From the NCBI RefSeq assembly GCF_902374955.1, contig NZ_CABKRX010000050.1:8693-72692 (forward strand): a DNA stretch of 64,000 nucleotides, written 5' to 3'. The translations under genes and the position numbers were made by a program. Below are positions 1 to 8,964 of this stretch, in pieces (position 1 is the stretch's first letter; the number at the start of each line of letters is the position of its first letter). Under the pieces are notes generated by a model. That model had not been told where the DNA came from and made no database searches. It saw only the letters and a list, made by a program, of their open reading frames with translations. The DNA is from Bacillus massilioanorexius (lineage in GTDB: Bacteria > Bacillota > Bacilli > Bacillales > DSM-1321).

Positions 1-579
1 CGACAATCATCTTATACTCCTGAAGGAAAATTTAAGATTGTAAATAAAATTGTAAATCGTCCTTATTATAAAGGTAATATTCCAGGTGGAAGTCCAAAAA
101 ATCCACTCGGCAATCGCTGGCTAGGTCTGAATGCTAGGGGAACTTGGGGAACCACATACGCCATTCACGGTAACAATAATCCTGCCACAATAGGAAGATA
201 CGTTAGCGCAGGATGTGTAAGAATGTACAATAATCAAGTGCAATGGTTATTTAATAGAGTAGCTATTAATACACCTGTTATCATTACAACAACGAATAAA
301 TCTTTTAATGCTATAGCCGCAGCCAATGGTTTTAAAGTAACTGGAGATGTTGATGTTTCATATCCTGCTGTTAAAACCACAATGAAAAAAGGCAGCAAAG
401 GAGAATCTGTCACTATCCTTCAACTAAGATTAAAAGAACTAGGCTTTAACAATACTGTTGATGGCATTTTCGGATCAGGTACAGAACAAGCACTAAAAAA
501 ATTCCAAACTAGTAAAAATATAAAAGCTGATGGCATAGCTTCTATACCAACGCTTAATGCACTTGGTCTTAAATATTAA
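1..579 (+). CDS. L,D-transpeptidase with C-terminal peptidoglycan-binding domain (3' part)
   Basis: The gene enters from the left edge, so the start and any signal peptide are missing; the frame is open from base 1 to the TAA at 577-579 (192 residues). Residues 1-95 are a YkuD-type L,D-transpeptidase domain: the catalytic signature is visible as H56-G-N and S69-A-G-C72-V-R-M, with C72 the nucleophile that forms the acyl-enzyme. Residues about 123-190 are a PG_binding_1 repeat (GSKGESVTILQLRLKELGF ... VDGIFGSGTEQALKKFQ). The family makes 3-3 cross-links or attaches proteins to peptidoglycan outside the membrane. A hairpin terminator follows at 618. The family assignment is secure; the exact cell-wall substrate is not known. 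Confidence 0.93.
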   Translation, partial: RQSSYTPEGKFKIVNKIVNRPYYKGNIPGGSPKNPLGNRWLGLNARGTWGTTYAIHGNNNPATIGRYVSAGCVRMYNNQVQWLFNRVAINTPVIITTTNKSFNAIAAANGFKVTGDVDVSYPAVKTTMKKGSKGESVTILQLRLKELGFNNTVDGIFGSGTEQALKKFQTSKNIKADGIASIPTLNALGLKY

Positions 580-617
580 TTTATTCGAATCATCAAAAGA
601 CCTAACATTAACTTTAG

Positions 618-656
618 AAACCATTTCATTCTCCATATATGAAATGGTTTTTCTTT
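618..656. terminator. Bidirectional hairpin terminator
   Basis: AAACCATTTCAT (618-629) pairs perfectly with ATGAAATGGTTT (639-650), followed by TTCTTTTT on the plus strand. It lies between the convergent transpeptidase and DUF2332 genes and can serve both. Confidence 0.85.
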
Positions 657-671
657 TTGTCATTTTTTTAG

Positions 672-1730
672 TTAAAACCATTCTTTACCCTTTTCAACTA
701 TCCTTCTTAATCGTTTCATCTTTAACCATCTAAACCAGCGAGCATGTCCATCAGTCTCTGCTATGATATTTTTAGATTCGGCTCCATCTAAGAAATAATC
801 CAGATGTAAATATTTATCGTTCACATTATTATATAAATGATATACCTCTCTACTTTCTGCTATTTTTTCAATTTTACAAAGGAATTCTTCCTTTACTTCC
901 TTTGGCATTTGATTCGCTACATGAGTATGATAAATACACAATGCTGAATCTGCTGGAATTTGTTCAACTAAAGATTCTAACAAGTCTACTCCATCACCTT
1001 CTATTAAATGCTTTTCTTGTTTTCTTACAATACTTGCTGCTGAATGAAAAAGCTGTAATCGATCTTTATGATCTGGCCAAATTAATGCTTTTAACCAAAG
1101 AAAGTGATCTGGATTATTTAAATCAATTATATTTAAATCAACTCCTACTCTCGATACAATAGGAGGACTATTCTTCAAGAGGAATGGGCTTTTTTCTCCC
1201 ACTATTTCAGAAGTAATCAATACATTAGATTCCTTATTCCCATAAATTTCGCCATCATAATAGTTATATTTAAATTGATCCCAAAAGAGATTCATGCCTG
1301 AGCTTGTTCCTATTTCTAGTAATGATAACGCCTTCTCGGAAATATGGTGTACATAAGAAAAACAAGGATATAAGTATGCACACCGCCGAACCTCATTTGT
1401 TTGAACAGCCATACTTTGTAATAACTCTATTAGTTCTTGATCATAATTCAAGCAAAAATCTTTAAAAGGACCGAAGGAAGATTCCGCTTCCTCAATTTGA
1501 TCAACTAGACTACGATAAAAGTATTTTAAATCATGCTCGACTCCTGATAACAATAAATAATGAACGCTCGCGAATAATAAATTTGGAATAGGTTGCCCTT
1601 TCTGAGAATGAGAAGCTAATTGTAGTAATTCTTCATCTTCTGCAATACATAAAGACAAAAACTCATACAAACGAGAGGATCCTTTACATTCTTGAACGGC
1701 AAATCTATTAAAAATATCCGAAATACCCAT
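672..1730 (-). CDS. DUF2332 family protein
   Basis: A 352-residue protein matching the DUF2332 family (my recognition of the overall sequence), whose biochemical role is unknown. The segment LLEIGTSSGMNLFWDQF near residue 130 looks like motif I of SAM-dependent methyltransferases (E-I-G-x-S-x-G), and there are DLNIIDLNN and WLKALIWPDH segments typical of the family. No signal peptide or membrane span is seen, so it is probably cytosolic. The longer reading frame begins at GTG 1739, but the GGAG there overlaps the codon; ATG 1730 sits 8 nt after AAAGGAG and is preferred. It is monocistronic, with its own terminator beyond the stop. Methyltransferase-like activity is only an inference. Confidence 0.85.
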   Translation of the reverse strand: MGISDIFNRFAVQECKGSSRLYEFLSLCIAEDEELLQLASHSQKGQPIPNLLFASVHYLLLSGVEHDLKYFYRSLVDQIEEAESSFGPFKDFCLNYDQELIELLQSMAVQTNEVRRCAYLYPCFSYVHHISEKALSLLEIGTSSGMNLFWDQFKYNYYDGEIYGNKESNVLITSEIVGEKSPFLLKNSPPIVSRVGVDLNIIDLNNPDHFLWLKALIWPDHKDRLQLFHSAASIVRKQEKHLIEGDGVDLLESLVEQIPADSALCIYHTHVANQMPKEVKEEFLCKIEKIAESREVYHLYNNVNDKYLHLDYFLDGAESKNIIAETDGHARWFRWLKMKRLRRIVEKGKEWF

Positions 1731-1739
1731 CCACCCCAC

Positions 1740-1893
1740 TCCTTTCCTGTTAAGACAAACCTTTCCATATATATACTATATTCTTCACAATGAATCCTTC
1801 TTATAATGGCTTCTAATCTTTTTCTAATTTGAGATTGTCACAATTACATTTCATAATAGCAATGAAGAAGTAATACAGCTTCAGATTAACAGT
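1740..1893. other. Non-coding spacer upstream of the DUF2332 gene
   Basis: AT-rich sequence holding the promoter side of the DUF2332 gene. No ORF with a ribosome binding site is visible on either strand. Confidence 0.5.
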
Positions 1894-1954
1894 AAATAGC
1901 CGCAAAAAAGAAAAACCTAAGAAGTTTCTCTTTTTTGCGGCTATTTGCCTTTTT
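1894..1954. terminator. Long hairpin terminator
   Basis: AAATAGCCGCAAAAAAG pairs with CTTTTTTGCGGCTATTT, followed by GCCTTTTTT on the plus strand. The 22-bp stem has a single mismatch. The nearest gene that could use it is the minus-strand chimera ending near 2052. Confidence 0.8.
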
Positions 1955-2051
1955 TATCGTTTAATGAGGCTACATGAAGTAATTTATTATTATTTGTTCC
2001 ATTACATTCACTTACCGCTTATTCTTTTCTTATTGAATGTAGCACTAATAT

Positions 2052-2704
2052 TTATTCAATAGGAGATAATTCACTCTCGGTCACCCATTTATGATTTTTT
2101 TATTACTTCTTCGCTATTGGTTGGTGTGAAATCAATCATATATACAGTTGTTTGTTCTGCCGATTCTATCATTACTTTTGCATTTTTCATTCCTTCCATA
2201 TGATAGGCCTCTGTAGCTACCTCTTCTCCAGGTTGGAATGTTTTTTCACTAGCATCTATAATTTCCTCTTGAATAATCCATTTATGATTTTCTACACGTT
2301 TACCACCAGAAGTTGGATTATAAGAAATAATATAGGCTGTAGTGTCATAAGCACCTACAATAGTTGTACCATCTCGTGGTACATCTTCAAATTTTTTTGA
2401 AACAAGCGTTTGCTCTTCGTCATCTAAATTCGAAGAAGAAATAATGACACGTTGGTTATAATCGGTAATTACTACTTCTGTTTCCGCATTCTCTTCCATT
2501 AATGCAATATGCTTAAGGGTTTCCGTTTTGCAAGAATTTTCCAAGACATCCCTGTGACTATTTCCTCTTACTTGAAAAGACGCCAATTCTTCTTTTATTC
2601 TGGAATCTACTATGCTTGTATGTAAAAAAAGAATAAAAACATTTCTAAAATAAGCATAGCCCCTAAAAACCAAAGGCCGAATTTCATAGAAATTTTGTTC
2701 AAAG
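2052..2704 (-). pseudogene. Chimeric remnant: sensor-kinase N-terminus joined to YdhK/DUF1541 domain, two frameshifts
   Basis: The minus strand reads as two unrelated fragments. The 5' part (from about 2704) encodes MKFGLWFLGAMLILEM..., then a membrane/extracellular segment typical of a sensor histidine kinase (SIVDSRIKEELAS, RGNSHRDVLE, EVVITDYNQRVIISSSN). After PRDG it switches to a YdhK/DUF1541 repeat (IVGAYDTTAYIISYNPTSGG, VENHKW, HMEGMKNAKVMIESAEQTTVYMIDFTPT). The kinase catalytic half is absent. A T7 run at 2624-2630 (minus strand) breaks the frame after the first membrane segment: one more T restores FLFFLHTS. A second seven-base run at 2095-2101 carries one extra base; removing it restores NHKWVTESELSPIE and a stop at 2052-2054. 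I infer a deletion fusion followed by decay. Confidence 0.75.
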
Positions 2705-3054
2705 AAATCACCACTTTTATTGAATTACAGTCATTTATTACAACTAAAAATATCAAAGAATTGTGCAGTTTCTTAGGATTTTTGATTTATTCCATTAGCT
2801 CATTACTTTCAAAAGTGGGTATAAGTCTGAGGGATATGCGACTGAAGGAAGATTAAAAGTATGTTATTAATAACGTCTAATCCGTTTGCTTTCCGTTAAT
2901 CTCTTCTTATTAAAGGCTATTTTCGTATAATTTTGTTGCTTATGAACAAGTAGTGAAAGTTGTTTGAGATGAATTCCACTCCAGTGTCCTCCAAAAGACT
3001 TAAAAAACAACAATACAATAGAATAGAGGCAAATGAGAAAAAAAGATGAAAACC
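2705..3054. other. Intergenic region without a recognisable gene
   Basis: About 350 bases, AT-rich. It should include the promoter of the chimeric remnant and the end of the HTH transcript. I see no ORF with a ribosome binding site, no strong hairpin and no RNA motif. Confidence 0.5.
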
Positions 3055-3294
3055 TTAGTCTTCATCTTTAATATCTTTATCTTCTGGAATTGGCTCATTG
3101 GCTAGCTCATCTATTAATAGCTTGTACTTCTCCAATTGTTCAAAATGCGTTTTAAATTGATCTTTGTATATAAGATATTGTTCACCATCATGGAGTGCAC
3201 GAATTTGTCCTTTATAAATCAAGTTCTCTACGTAAGCTGGAGACACTGATAAATATTCCGCTGTTTCCTCTACTGTTAAATACAATCTTATCAC
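3055..3294 (-). CDS. Excisionase-family helix-turn-helix DNA-binding protein
   Basis: A 79-residue protein. Residues 4-50 match the HTH_17/excisionase (MerR-like winged helix) fold: LTVEETAEYLSVSPAYVENLIYKGQIRA followed by the short wing GEQYLIYKDQF. The C-terminus is acidic (EDKDIKDED). Such small proteins bind DNA as regulators or accessory factors. No integrase or phage gene is nearby, so a role in excision is unlikely and a chromosomal regulator is more likely. The start at 3294 is a leucine/isoleucine-rich standard N-terminus after a purine-rich segment. The target is unknown. Confidence 0.82.
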   Translation of the reverse strand: MIRLYLTVEETAEYLSVSPAYVENLIYKGQIRALHDGEQYLIYKDQFKTHFEQLEKYKLLIDELANEPIPEDKDIKDED

Positions 3295-3323
3295 TTCCTT
3301 ATCTATATTATTGTAGCAAGAAA

Positions 3324-3360
3324 AAAGCTAGCAACTCAATTTAATTCTGTTGCTAGCTTT
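3324..3360 (-). terminator. Terminator of the 57-residue membrane protein gene
   Basis: AAAGCTAGCAAC and GTTGCTAGCTTT form a perfect 12-bp stem; on the minus strand it is followed by TTTTTCTTG. It lies just after the stop of the small gene at 3365. Confidence 0.85.
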
Positions 3361-3364
3361 CATT

Positions 3365-3538
3365 TTATTTTTTCATTCGTTTTCTTTTATTCGTTTCCAT
3401 CATGAATAAACCGATAACTCCCATGAGGAATCCAATAACTTGGATATACTTAATTCCTGCAAAATCCGAAAACAACGTTGATGCACTAATTGATGTCGCA
3501 ACACCAAGTATGAGTAACACAATTCCTAGTTTAATCAT
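3365..3538 (-). CDS. Small two-helix membrane protein (57 residues), possibly N-terminally broken
   Basis: The minus strand encodes a 57-residue protein starting MIKLGIVLLILGVATSIS, with two hydrophobic segments (about 3-20 and 29-46) and a basic tail ending NKRKRMKK. I do not recognise a family. Just upstream the same frame stays open without a start codon and reads NDIPLVSGYNGNS-IGNRAVRIEKE before the ATG. A start ATG with MVYTVNIF lies still further upstream in another frame (3633 region), and one extra T in the TTTT run there would join the two into a protein of roughly 85 residues. The gene may therefore be intact from ATG 3538 or be a frameshifted longer gene. The adjacent perfect terminator supports its being transcribed. 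Confidence 0.6.
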   Translation of the reverse strand: MIKLGIVLLILGVATSISASTLFSDFAGIKYIQVIGFLMGVIGLFMMETNKRKRMKK

Positions 3539-3831
3539 TTCTTTTTCAATCCTTACTGCTCTATTTCCAATACTGTTACCATTATATCCAGAAACTAAGG
3601 GAATATCGTTTTGAAAATATTAACAGTATAAACCATTGCGCCCTATAAGAAACAATGTCTTTTTTTCTACCTATCCTTTCACCTACCAAACTCGGGCCTG
3701 CAAGATATAAGTCACAACAACTTTGTCATAGGAAGTAGTGTTTTTAATCGTTGTTTCTCTATATACGCCACCCCTTTTGGATGTAAAAAAATCCAGACTG
3801 CCTCTCACACCAAAAGGACTGTGACGTTTTT

Positions 3832-5829
3832 TTACTTTACGATATTTTTGTATCCCGTATAAGTAGCTAAGAAATAGCCTCCATAGACAACAATCATAAC
3901 AATAGAAGTAAATGTTGCCGGCAGTATGACACTCGCTTTTCCTTGCTGCACTAAGATTTGATTAACGACTTGAATACCGAAAATGGAATGCACAATTGCC
4001 AATAAAAGTGGCATCATAAAATATATAAGGATTTGTCTAAAAATCGCTTTATTAACGACTTTCTTTGTCACCCCTATTTTGCGTAACATGATATATCTTT
4101 CTTTATTATCACTAGCTTCAGACAATTGCTGTAAAGCAAGTACAGCAGCACTTGAAATTAAGAAAATGATACCTAAATATATACCGAGAAAAACAATAAT
4201 CGTTGAATTCCCTACTGAAACGTCATATATCATCTTCTTAGTTAAACCATAAAACTCTATTTCCTTGCCCTCTTTCATTGAAGACATCATGAATTTATCT
4301 ATCTTATCATCATTATCTTTTTTATTACCCGTATACATAAGATTGGCCATAGAGGATTGTATCGGCATTTTAGATATTACTTGATTAGGAACGACTACAG
4401 TTAAAAAATCTCTTGCCATGTAATCTGTCATATAAGTAAATTCTCGTACTTCACTATTCACGTGAAACGTTTTCTTTGCCAAATTAATCGTTTTTTTGCC
4501 TTCAACAAGCTTCAAGATCGATCCTTTTAATTCTTTCATATTCGTCATATAAGCCACTTCATCATCTTGCAAATGAATAGGATCCTGATCTTGCATTTTA
4601 GCCAGAGCATTATAATCTGACTGTGTTAATGCAACTAATCGTAACGAAAGTGCGCCAAATCCTTTAAAAACATTTTCAACATCCTTTTCTAAATAAGGTG
4701 TAAGTAAATTCGGAATACTTAATCCCGTATCATAAAGGTAAAAGCTATGTGCCTCTCCCATTTGATCCAGGTCTAAGCCCTCTTGTTTAACAATCTCTTT
4801 TACATTTGTTATCTTACTATTTTCATCAACATTCAAAGTAAAAGTAGCGTCGTATGGTGTTGTATTTCTAAGGGTTTCATTTGCCATAGTTTTATAACTA
4901 AATCCTGTCGACAATACACCTATTGTAAAAAAGAGCATGATACAAATGACTGTCATTGAAATAAAAGTAGTATTTACCTTACTATTGATTTGACGCAAAA
5001 TAAACATGTTTACTTCTTTGAAATAGATCTTCTTATTCTTTTGAATCATATTCAAAGCAAAGCCTGATAGTGACATGAAGAACAAAAACGTTCCTAAACT
5101 TCCTAATGCAACGCAACCCCAAACTATATTCATATCCTTCAATAAACCATTTTTAAGAATCACTGTATAAGATATTCCTAAAATAATAATCGATAAGATA
5201 AAAATAATAATAGAAGTCGATGTCTTTCGAACCTTTAACGTTTCATTCTTTTTAGCTGCTGTTATTAAATCTATTAATTTATATCTAGAAATAATGATAC
5301 TGTTGAAAACCATCACGAGGAAAAAGATAATTCCAAAATACAATATCGTTTTTAACATTGCTTCACTAGAAAATACAAATGAATAGTTTGTTATATTCAC
5401 TTCAAACATCTTGGCTGTTAATACAGACAGTCCTTGAGAAAAAATAATTCCTAATAATAATCCAACAATTAAAGAAACTAGCCCAACGAATACTGTTTCA
5501 ACAACGATAATTCGAGAAATAGAATATTTACTCATGCCGAGTGTCATATAAATTCCAAGCTCTTTTTTCCGTCTTCTAATTAAAAAATTATTAGCAAAAA
5601 TAATTAAAAAACCAAGAACAACCGATACAAATACTGAAACCATTGATAGAATCTCTGTTAAGCTTTCAATCATTGCTGATTGAGTCGCATTCAAACGCAT
5701 CATAGCGTTTTGAGAGGAAATTGAATTGAAACAATAAAATACACAAACCGCAAAAGTAAGCGTTAAAAAATAAATAAAATAATCTTTAAAGCTCCTTTTT
5801 ACGTTTCGAGTTGATAACTTAAAATACAT
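3832..5829 (-). CDS. BceB-type ABC transporter permease (copy 1)
   Basis: A 665-residue FtsX-family permease of the BceAB class, which with its ATPase protects the cell wall cycle against peptide antibiotics and signals to a partner histidine kinase. It begins MYFKLSTRNVKRSFKDYFIYFLTLTFAV, has about ten membrane spans, and shows the family-defining large extracellular domain (roughly residues 315-530) between spans 7 and 8. The C-terminal RKIGVTKKVVNKAIFRQ cytoplasmic loop is typical. The frame could start at TTG 5847, but that codon lies inside the GGAGGTG ribosome binding site; ATG 5829, 11 nt later, is the natural start and overlaps the end of the ATPase gene. It is a close paralogue of the permease at 6955. 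Substrate specificity cannot be read from sequence. Confidence 0.93.
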   Translation of the reverse strand: MYFKLSTRNVKRSFKDYFIYFLTLTFAVCVFYCFNSISSQNAMMRLNATQSAMIESLTEILSMVSVFVSVVLGFLIIFANNFLIRRRKKELGIYMTLGMSKYSISRIIVVETVFVGLVSLIVGLLLGIIFSQGLSVLTAKMFEVNITNYSFVFSSEAMLKTILYFGIIFFLVMVFNSIIISRYKLIDLITAAKKNETLKVRKTSTSIIIFILSIIILGISYTVILKNGLLKDMNIVWGCVALGSLGTFLFFMSLSGFALNMIQKNKKIYFKEVNMFILRQINSKVNTTFISMTVICIMLFFTIGVLSTGFSYKTMANETLRNTTPYDATFTLNVDENSKITNVKEIVKQEGLDLDQMGEAHSFYLYDTGLSIPNLLTPYLEKDVENVFKGFGALSLRLVALTQSDYNALAKMQDQDPIHLQDDEVAYMTNMKELKGSILKLVEGKKTINLAKKTFHVNSEVREFTYMTDYMARDFLTVVVPNQVISKMPIQSSMANLMYTGNKKDNDDKIDKFMMSSMKEGKEIEFYGLTKKMIYDVSVGNSTIIVFLGIYLGIIFLISSAAVLALQQLSEASDNKERYIMLRKIGVTKKVVNKAIFRQILIYFMMPLLLAIVHSIFGIQVVNQILVQQGKASVILPATFTSIVMIVVYGGYFLATYTGYKNIVK

Positions 5830-6586
5830 TGTTCGTGTCACCTCCAAGTAAGGTTACAACTTTGATAATTCGATTAAAAAACTGTTTCCTTGTATCATCT
5901 CCACGAATTAATTCATTAAAGAGTTTGCCATCTTTAATAAATAGAATCCGTTTAGCATAGCTTGCAGTAAAAGCGTCATGTGTGACCATTAAGATGGTTG
6001 CATTCAATTCTTCGTTTAATTTTTCAAATGAATCTAGCAAAAGACTAGAGGATTTTGAATCCAGTGCCCCTGTCGGCTCATCAGCTAATATAAGAGTTGG
6101 ATTTGTAACAATCGCTCGAGCTGAAGCTACTCTCTGTTTCTGACCACCTGACATTTGATAAGGAAATTTATTAAGTACTTCCTTAATTTCTAATTTAGTC
6201 GCCACTTGGTTAACTAATTCTGTAATCTCACTTGGTTTTCTCCCTTGTATCGTAAGGGCTAAAGCAATATTTTCAAATGCTGTTAGTGTATCCAATAAAT
6301 TAAAATCCTGAAAAATAAATCCTAATTCATCTCTTCGAAACTTCTCTAGCTTTCCTGCTTTTAATTTTGTAATATCTTGATCCTTAATTCTAATTTGACC
6401 AGTCGTTACCGTATCTATTGTGGAAATACAATTGAGCAGAGTCGTTTTTCCGCTTCCTGAAGGGCCCATAATTCCAACAAACTCTCCTTGCTCCACTTCA
6501 AAACTAATGCGATCAATTGCTTTTGTAACATTACCTTTATTACCAAAATATTTTTCGATATCCGTTACCTTTAGTACGTTACTCAT
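5819..6586 (-). CDS. BceA-type ABC transporter ATP-binding protein (copy 1)
   Basis: A 255-residue ATPase. Walker A is GPSGSGKTT (residues 41-49), the signature is MSGGQKQR, and Walker B with D-loop is LILADEPTGALDSKS; the Q-loop FIFQDFNLLD is present. This is the MacB/LolD/BceA branch. It is translationally coupled to the permease (11-nt overlap) and forms a two-gene operon with it. The promoter has an inverted repeat (6668-6681) and a TACACT -10 box like those of the second copy, so both are likely controlled by the BceR-type regulator encoded at 11112. Confidence 0.94.
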   Translation of the reverse strand: MSNVLKVTDIEKYFGNKGNVTKAIDRISFEVEQGEFVGIMGPSGSGKTTLLNCISTIDTVTTGQIRIKDQDITKLKAGKLEKFRRDELGFIFQDFNLLDTLTAFENIALALTIQGRKPSEITELVNQVATKLEIKEVLNKFPYQMSGGQKQRVASARAIVTNPTLILADEPTGALDSKSSSLLLDSFEKLNEELNATILMVTHDAFTASYAKRILFIKDGKLFNELIRGDDTRKQFFNRIIKVVTLLGGDTNNVF

Positions 6587-6617
6587 CCTCTTCCACTCCT
6601 CGTTTTCTTATACTCAT

Positions 6618-6681
6618 AGTGTACACTCTCTAAACAGAATGAAATATTGGTTAATATTTCACTAAGCTTACACTTTTGAAA
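6618..6681 (-). promoter_or_regulatory. Candidate BceR-regulated promoter of transporter copy 1
   Basis: On the plus strand TTACA-CTTT-TGAAA occupies 6668-6681, one base off the TTACA-N4-TGTAA inverted repeat found at copy 2, embedded in a shared TGTAAGCTT...GAAATAT context. A -10-like TACACT (minus strand) is at 6618-6623, 44 bases downstream of the repeat, exactly the spacing seen at copy 2. The repeat resembles the TnACA-N4-TGTAA motif I recall for BceR-type regulators. Confidence 0.6.
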
Positions 6682-6768
6682 GATTTGAATTTTATAATAA
6701 CTACGAAATAATTTAGAAATGCTTCTAACAAAAAATAATCGTTTATTAGAAAGTCATATAGAACAATA

Positions 6769-6811
6769 AGAGGCGTCCAACAGTGATATTCCATCACTAT
6801 TGGACGCCTCT
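6769..6811. terminator. Hairpin between the two transporter operons
   Basis: AGAGGCGTCCAA (6769-6780) pairs with TTGGACGCCTCT (6800-6811), and an inner AGTGAT/ATCACT stem extends it. It is the strongest hairpin between the operons and most likely terminates the copy 2 transcript, although its T-tract is poor in that direction. Confidence 0.7.
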
Positions 6812-6954
6812 AATCTTATTTTTAACAATAACCATGTTTATGAATATTTGTTCATTGGCAACAAAGTATGCGGTAAAACCTCTATTAAAAGATAGATTCA
6901 ACTTTTAATCCATGAAAAATAATAACAAATGACCTTTTAAGTCAAGTTTCTTTT

Positions 6955-8964
6955 CTATTCCTTGACGATATTTTTATACCCAAAATAGGTTGCTAAGAAG
7001 TATCCTCCATATATAACAACTATTATGATCGCAGTAATTACGGAAGGTAGTAAAACACTGGATTCACCAAAGAAAACAATCGCTTTATTTACTACTTGAA
7101 TACCAAATATAGAGTGAACGATCGCTAAATATAATGGCATCATAAAATAAATAAAGATTTGTCTAAAGATTGCTTTATTAATTCCTTTCTTTGTCACACC
7201 TATTTTTCTCAACATTGTGTAACGTTCGATATTATCACTTGCCTCAGATAATTGTTGTAAGGCAAGTACTGCTGCACTTGAAATTAAGAATACAATACCA
7301 AGATAAATTCCAATGAAAACGAAAGTTGTAGATTGTCCTACACTCATATCATAAACGAGCGTTTTTGTAACACCATTTAAGAAGAAGTCATATTTCTCCG
7401 TATTACCGCCTGGTGTCATAAAGGAATTAAACATTTGATAAAATTCATCATCAAATTTTTCATTGTTACCTTTATAGCTTATATTGACGTTAGACATACT
7501 TGGCTTCCAATTCTTCACCGCTTGATCTGGAACAACCACTACTAGCGTTTGCATGGCTACATAATCTGTCTTAATAGATAATGTTTGCACTTCATTTTGG
7601 GTAATCTTATATTCCTTACCATCTAAAGTGATTTTTTGTTGATCCTTAATAAAGCGATTTAATGTATCTTTCATCGCTGATACATTTGATAGTAAAATGG
7701 CTTCATCTTTGTCACTCGACAATGGTTCTTTCCCTTGCATTTTGGCTAAGTGCTCATAATCTGATTTCTTAATAGCCATAATAGGAGCATCATACGATCC
7801 TGAAAACATCGATGCTGTTTTTTCATCTGCATATGGTTTTAGCATAGCATTCATTCCAGTATGCGTGTTGTACTCATAAAAGCCAAAAGCATTTCCATAA
7901 TGGTTCATATCAATCTTCATTTGCTTTAACGCATCTGGTACAGATAATGTATTCTCTTCATCAAGATATTTATAAATAGAAACATCATAAGGTGTAACTT
8001 GATCTAAATCCTGCTGCATAGAATTTTTCAAGCTAAAGCCAGTCGATAATACCCCTATCGTAAAAAATAACATAATGCAGATAATAGTCATTGAAACAAA
8101 GGTAGTATTAACCCTGCTATTAATTTGACGCAAAACAAACATATTGACATCTTTAAAATAAATATTTTTGTTTCGTTGTAGCATGTTTAAGGCAAATCCT
8201 GATAAAGACATAAAGAAGAGAAATGTCCCAAGAGATCCTAAGCCAACACAAAACCACGTTAGATTCATGCTTTCAACAAGGCCGTACTTTAGCATGACTC
8301 CGTAAGAGACACCTAAAATAAGCACCGATATAATAAATAAAATGACAGACGTTGACGTTTTACGTATTTTTAAGCTCTCATTCCTTTTAGCTGCTGTTAA
8401 TAAATCAATCAGCTTATATCTAGAAACAATAACGCTATTAAAGAGCATCACAAATAAAAAGATAATACCAAAGTATAGAACCGTTTTCACTAAAGCATCA
8501 CTAGAAAAAACAAATTGAAACTTCGTGACATCAATTTCAAACATTTTTGCTGTTAATACTGAAAGACCTTGAGATATGAATATCCCTGCTCCTAAACCAG
8601 CTGCTAAAGAGATCATACCAACAAAAAACGTCTCTACTACGAGAATACGTGAAATAGTATATTTGCTCATACCAAGTGACATGTACAAACCAAGCTCTTT
8701 TTTCCTTTTTTTTATTAGAAAATTATTCGCAAAAATGATTAGAAATCCCAAAACGACAGAAACAAATACAGAAATCATGGAGATGATTTGAGTTAACATC
8801 TGGATATTATCTGATACACTTGCTGATACATCAGCCATCGCCTTTTGATCAGACAATGAATTGAAGCTATAAAAAATACAAACAGCAAAAGTAAGTGTTA
8901 AGAAATAAATAAAATAATCCTTAAAGCTTCGTTTCACATTTCTAGCTGATAATTTAAAGAACAT
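6955..8964 (-). CDS. BceB-type ABC transporter permease (copy 2)
   Basis: A 669-residue paralogue of the copy 1 permease: the N-terminus MFFKLSARNVKRSFKDYFIYFLTLTFAV and the C-terminal RKIGVTKKGINKAIFRQ are nearly the same, while the extracellular domain (about residues 315-535) has diverged strongly. That pattern fits duplication followed by divergence of the peptide-sensing domain. GTG 8976 lies within the GGCGGTG ribosome binding site, so ATG 8964 is chosen; it overlaps the end of the ATPase gene. About ten membrane spans are visible. It likely acts with the ATPase at 8954 in peptide resistance and kinase signalling. Confidence 0.93.
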   Translation of the reverse strand: MFFKLSARNVKRSFKDYFIYFLTLTFAVCIFYSFNSLSDQKAMADVSASVSDNIQMLTQIISMISVFVSVVLGFLIIFANNFLIKKRKKELGLYMSLGMSKYTISRILVVETFFVGMISLAAGLGAGIFISQGLSVLTAKMFEIDVTKFQFVFSSDALVKTVLYFGIIFLFVMLFNSVIVSRYKLIDLLTAAKRNESLKIRKTSTSVILFIISVLILGVSYGVMLKYGLVESMNLTWFCVGLGSLGTFLFFMSLSGFALNMLQRNKNIYFKDVNMFVLRQINSRVNTTFVSMTIICIMLFFTIGVLSTGFSLKNSMQQDLDQVTPYDVSIYKYLDEENTLSVPDALKQMKIDMNHYGNAFGFYEYNTHTGMNAMLKPYADEKTASMFSGSYDAPIMAIKKSDYEHLAKMQGKEPLSSDKDEAILLSNVSAMKDTLNRFIKDQQKITLDGKEYKITQNEVQTLSIKTDYVAMQTLVVVVPDQAVKNWKPSMSNVNISYKGNNEKFDDEFYQMFNSFMTPGGNTEKYDFFLNGVTKTLVYDMSVGQSTTFVFIGIYLGIVFLISSAAVLALQQLSEASDNIERYTMLRKIGVTKKGINKAIFRQIFIYFMMPLYLAIVHSIFGIQVVNKAIVFFGESSVLLPSVITAIIIVVIYGGYFLATYFGYKNIVKE

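Noticed and set aside
902..1162. Plus-strand ORF of 86 codons
   Set aside because: Antisense shadow of the DUF2332 gene; no ribosome binding site.
3402..3614. Plus-strand ORF of 70 codons
   Set aside because: It is the antisense of the 57-residue minus-strand membrane protein gene, has no ribosome binding site and a composition unlike a protein.
3780..3830. Terminator downstream of the first BceB-type permease
   Set aside because: The TCACA/TGTGA pairing is short and interrupted, and the T-run is not adjacent; not listed as a feature.
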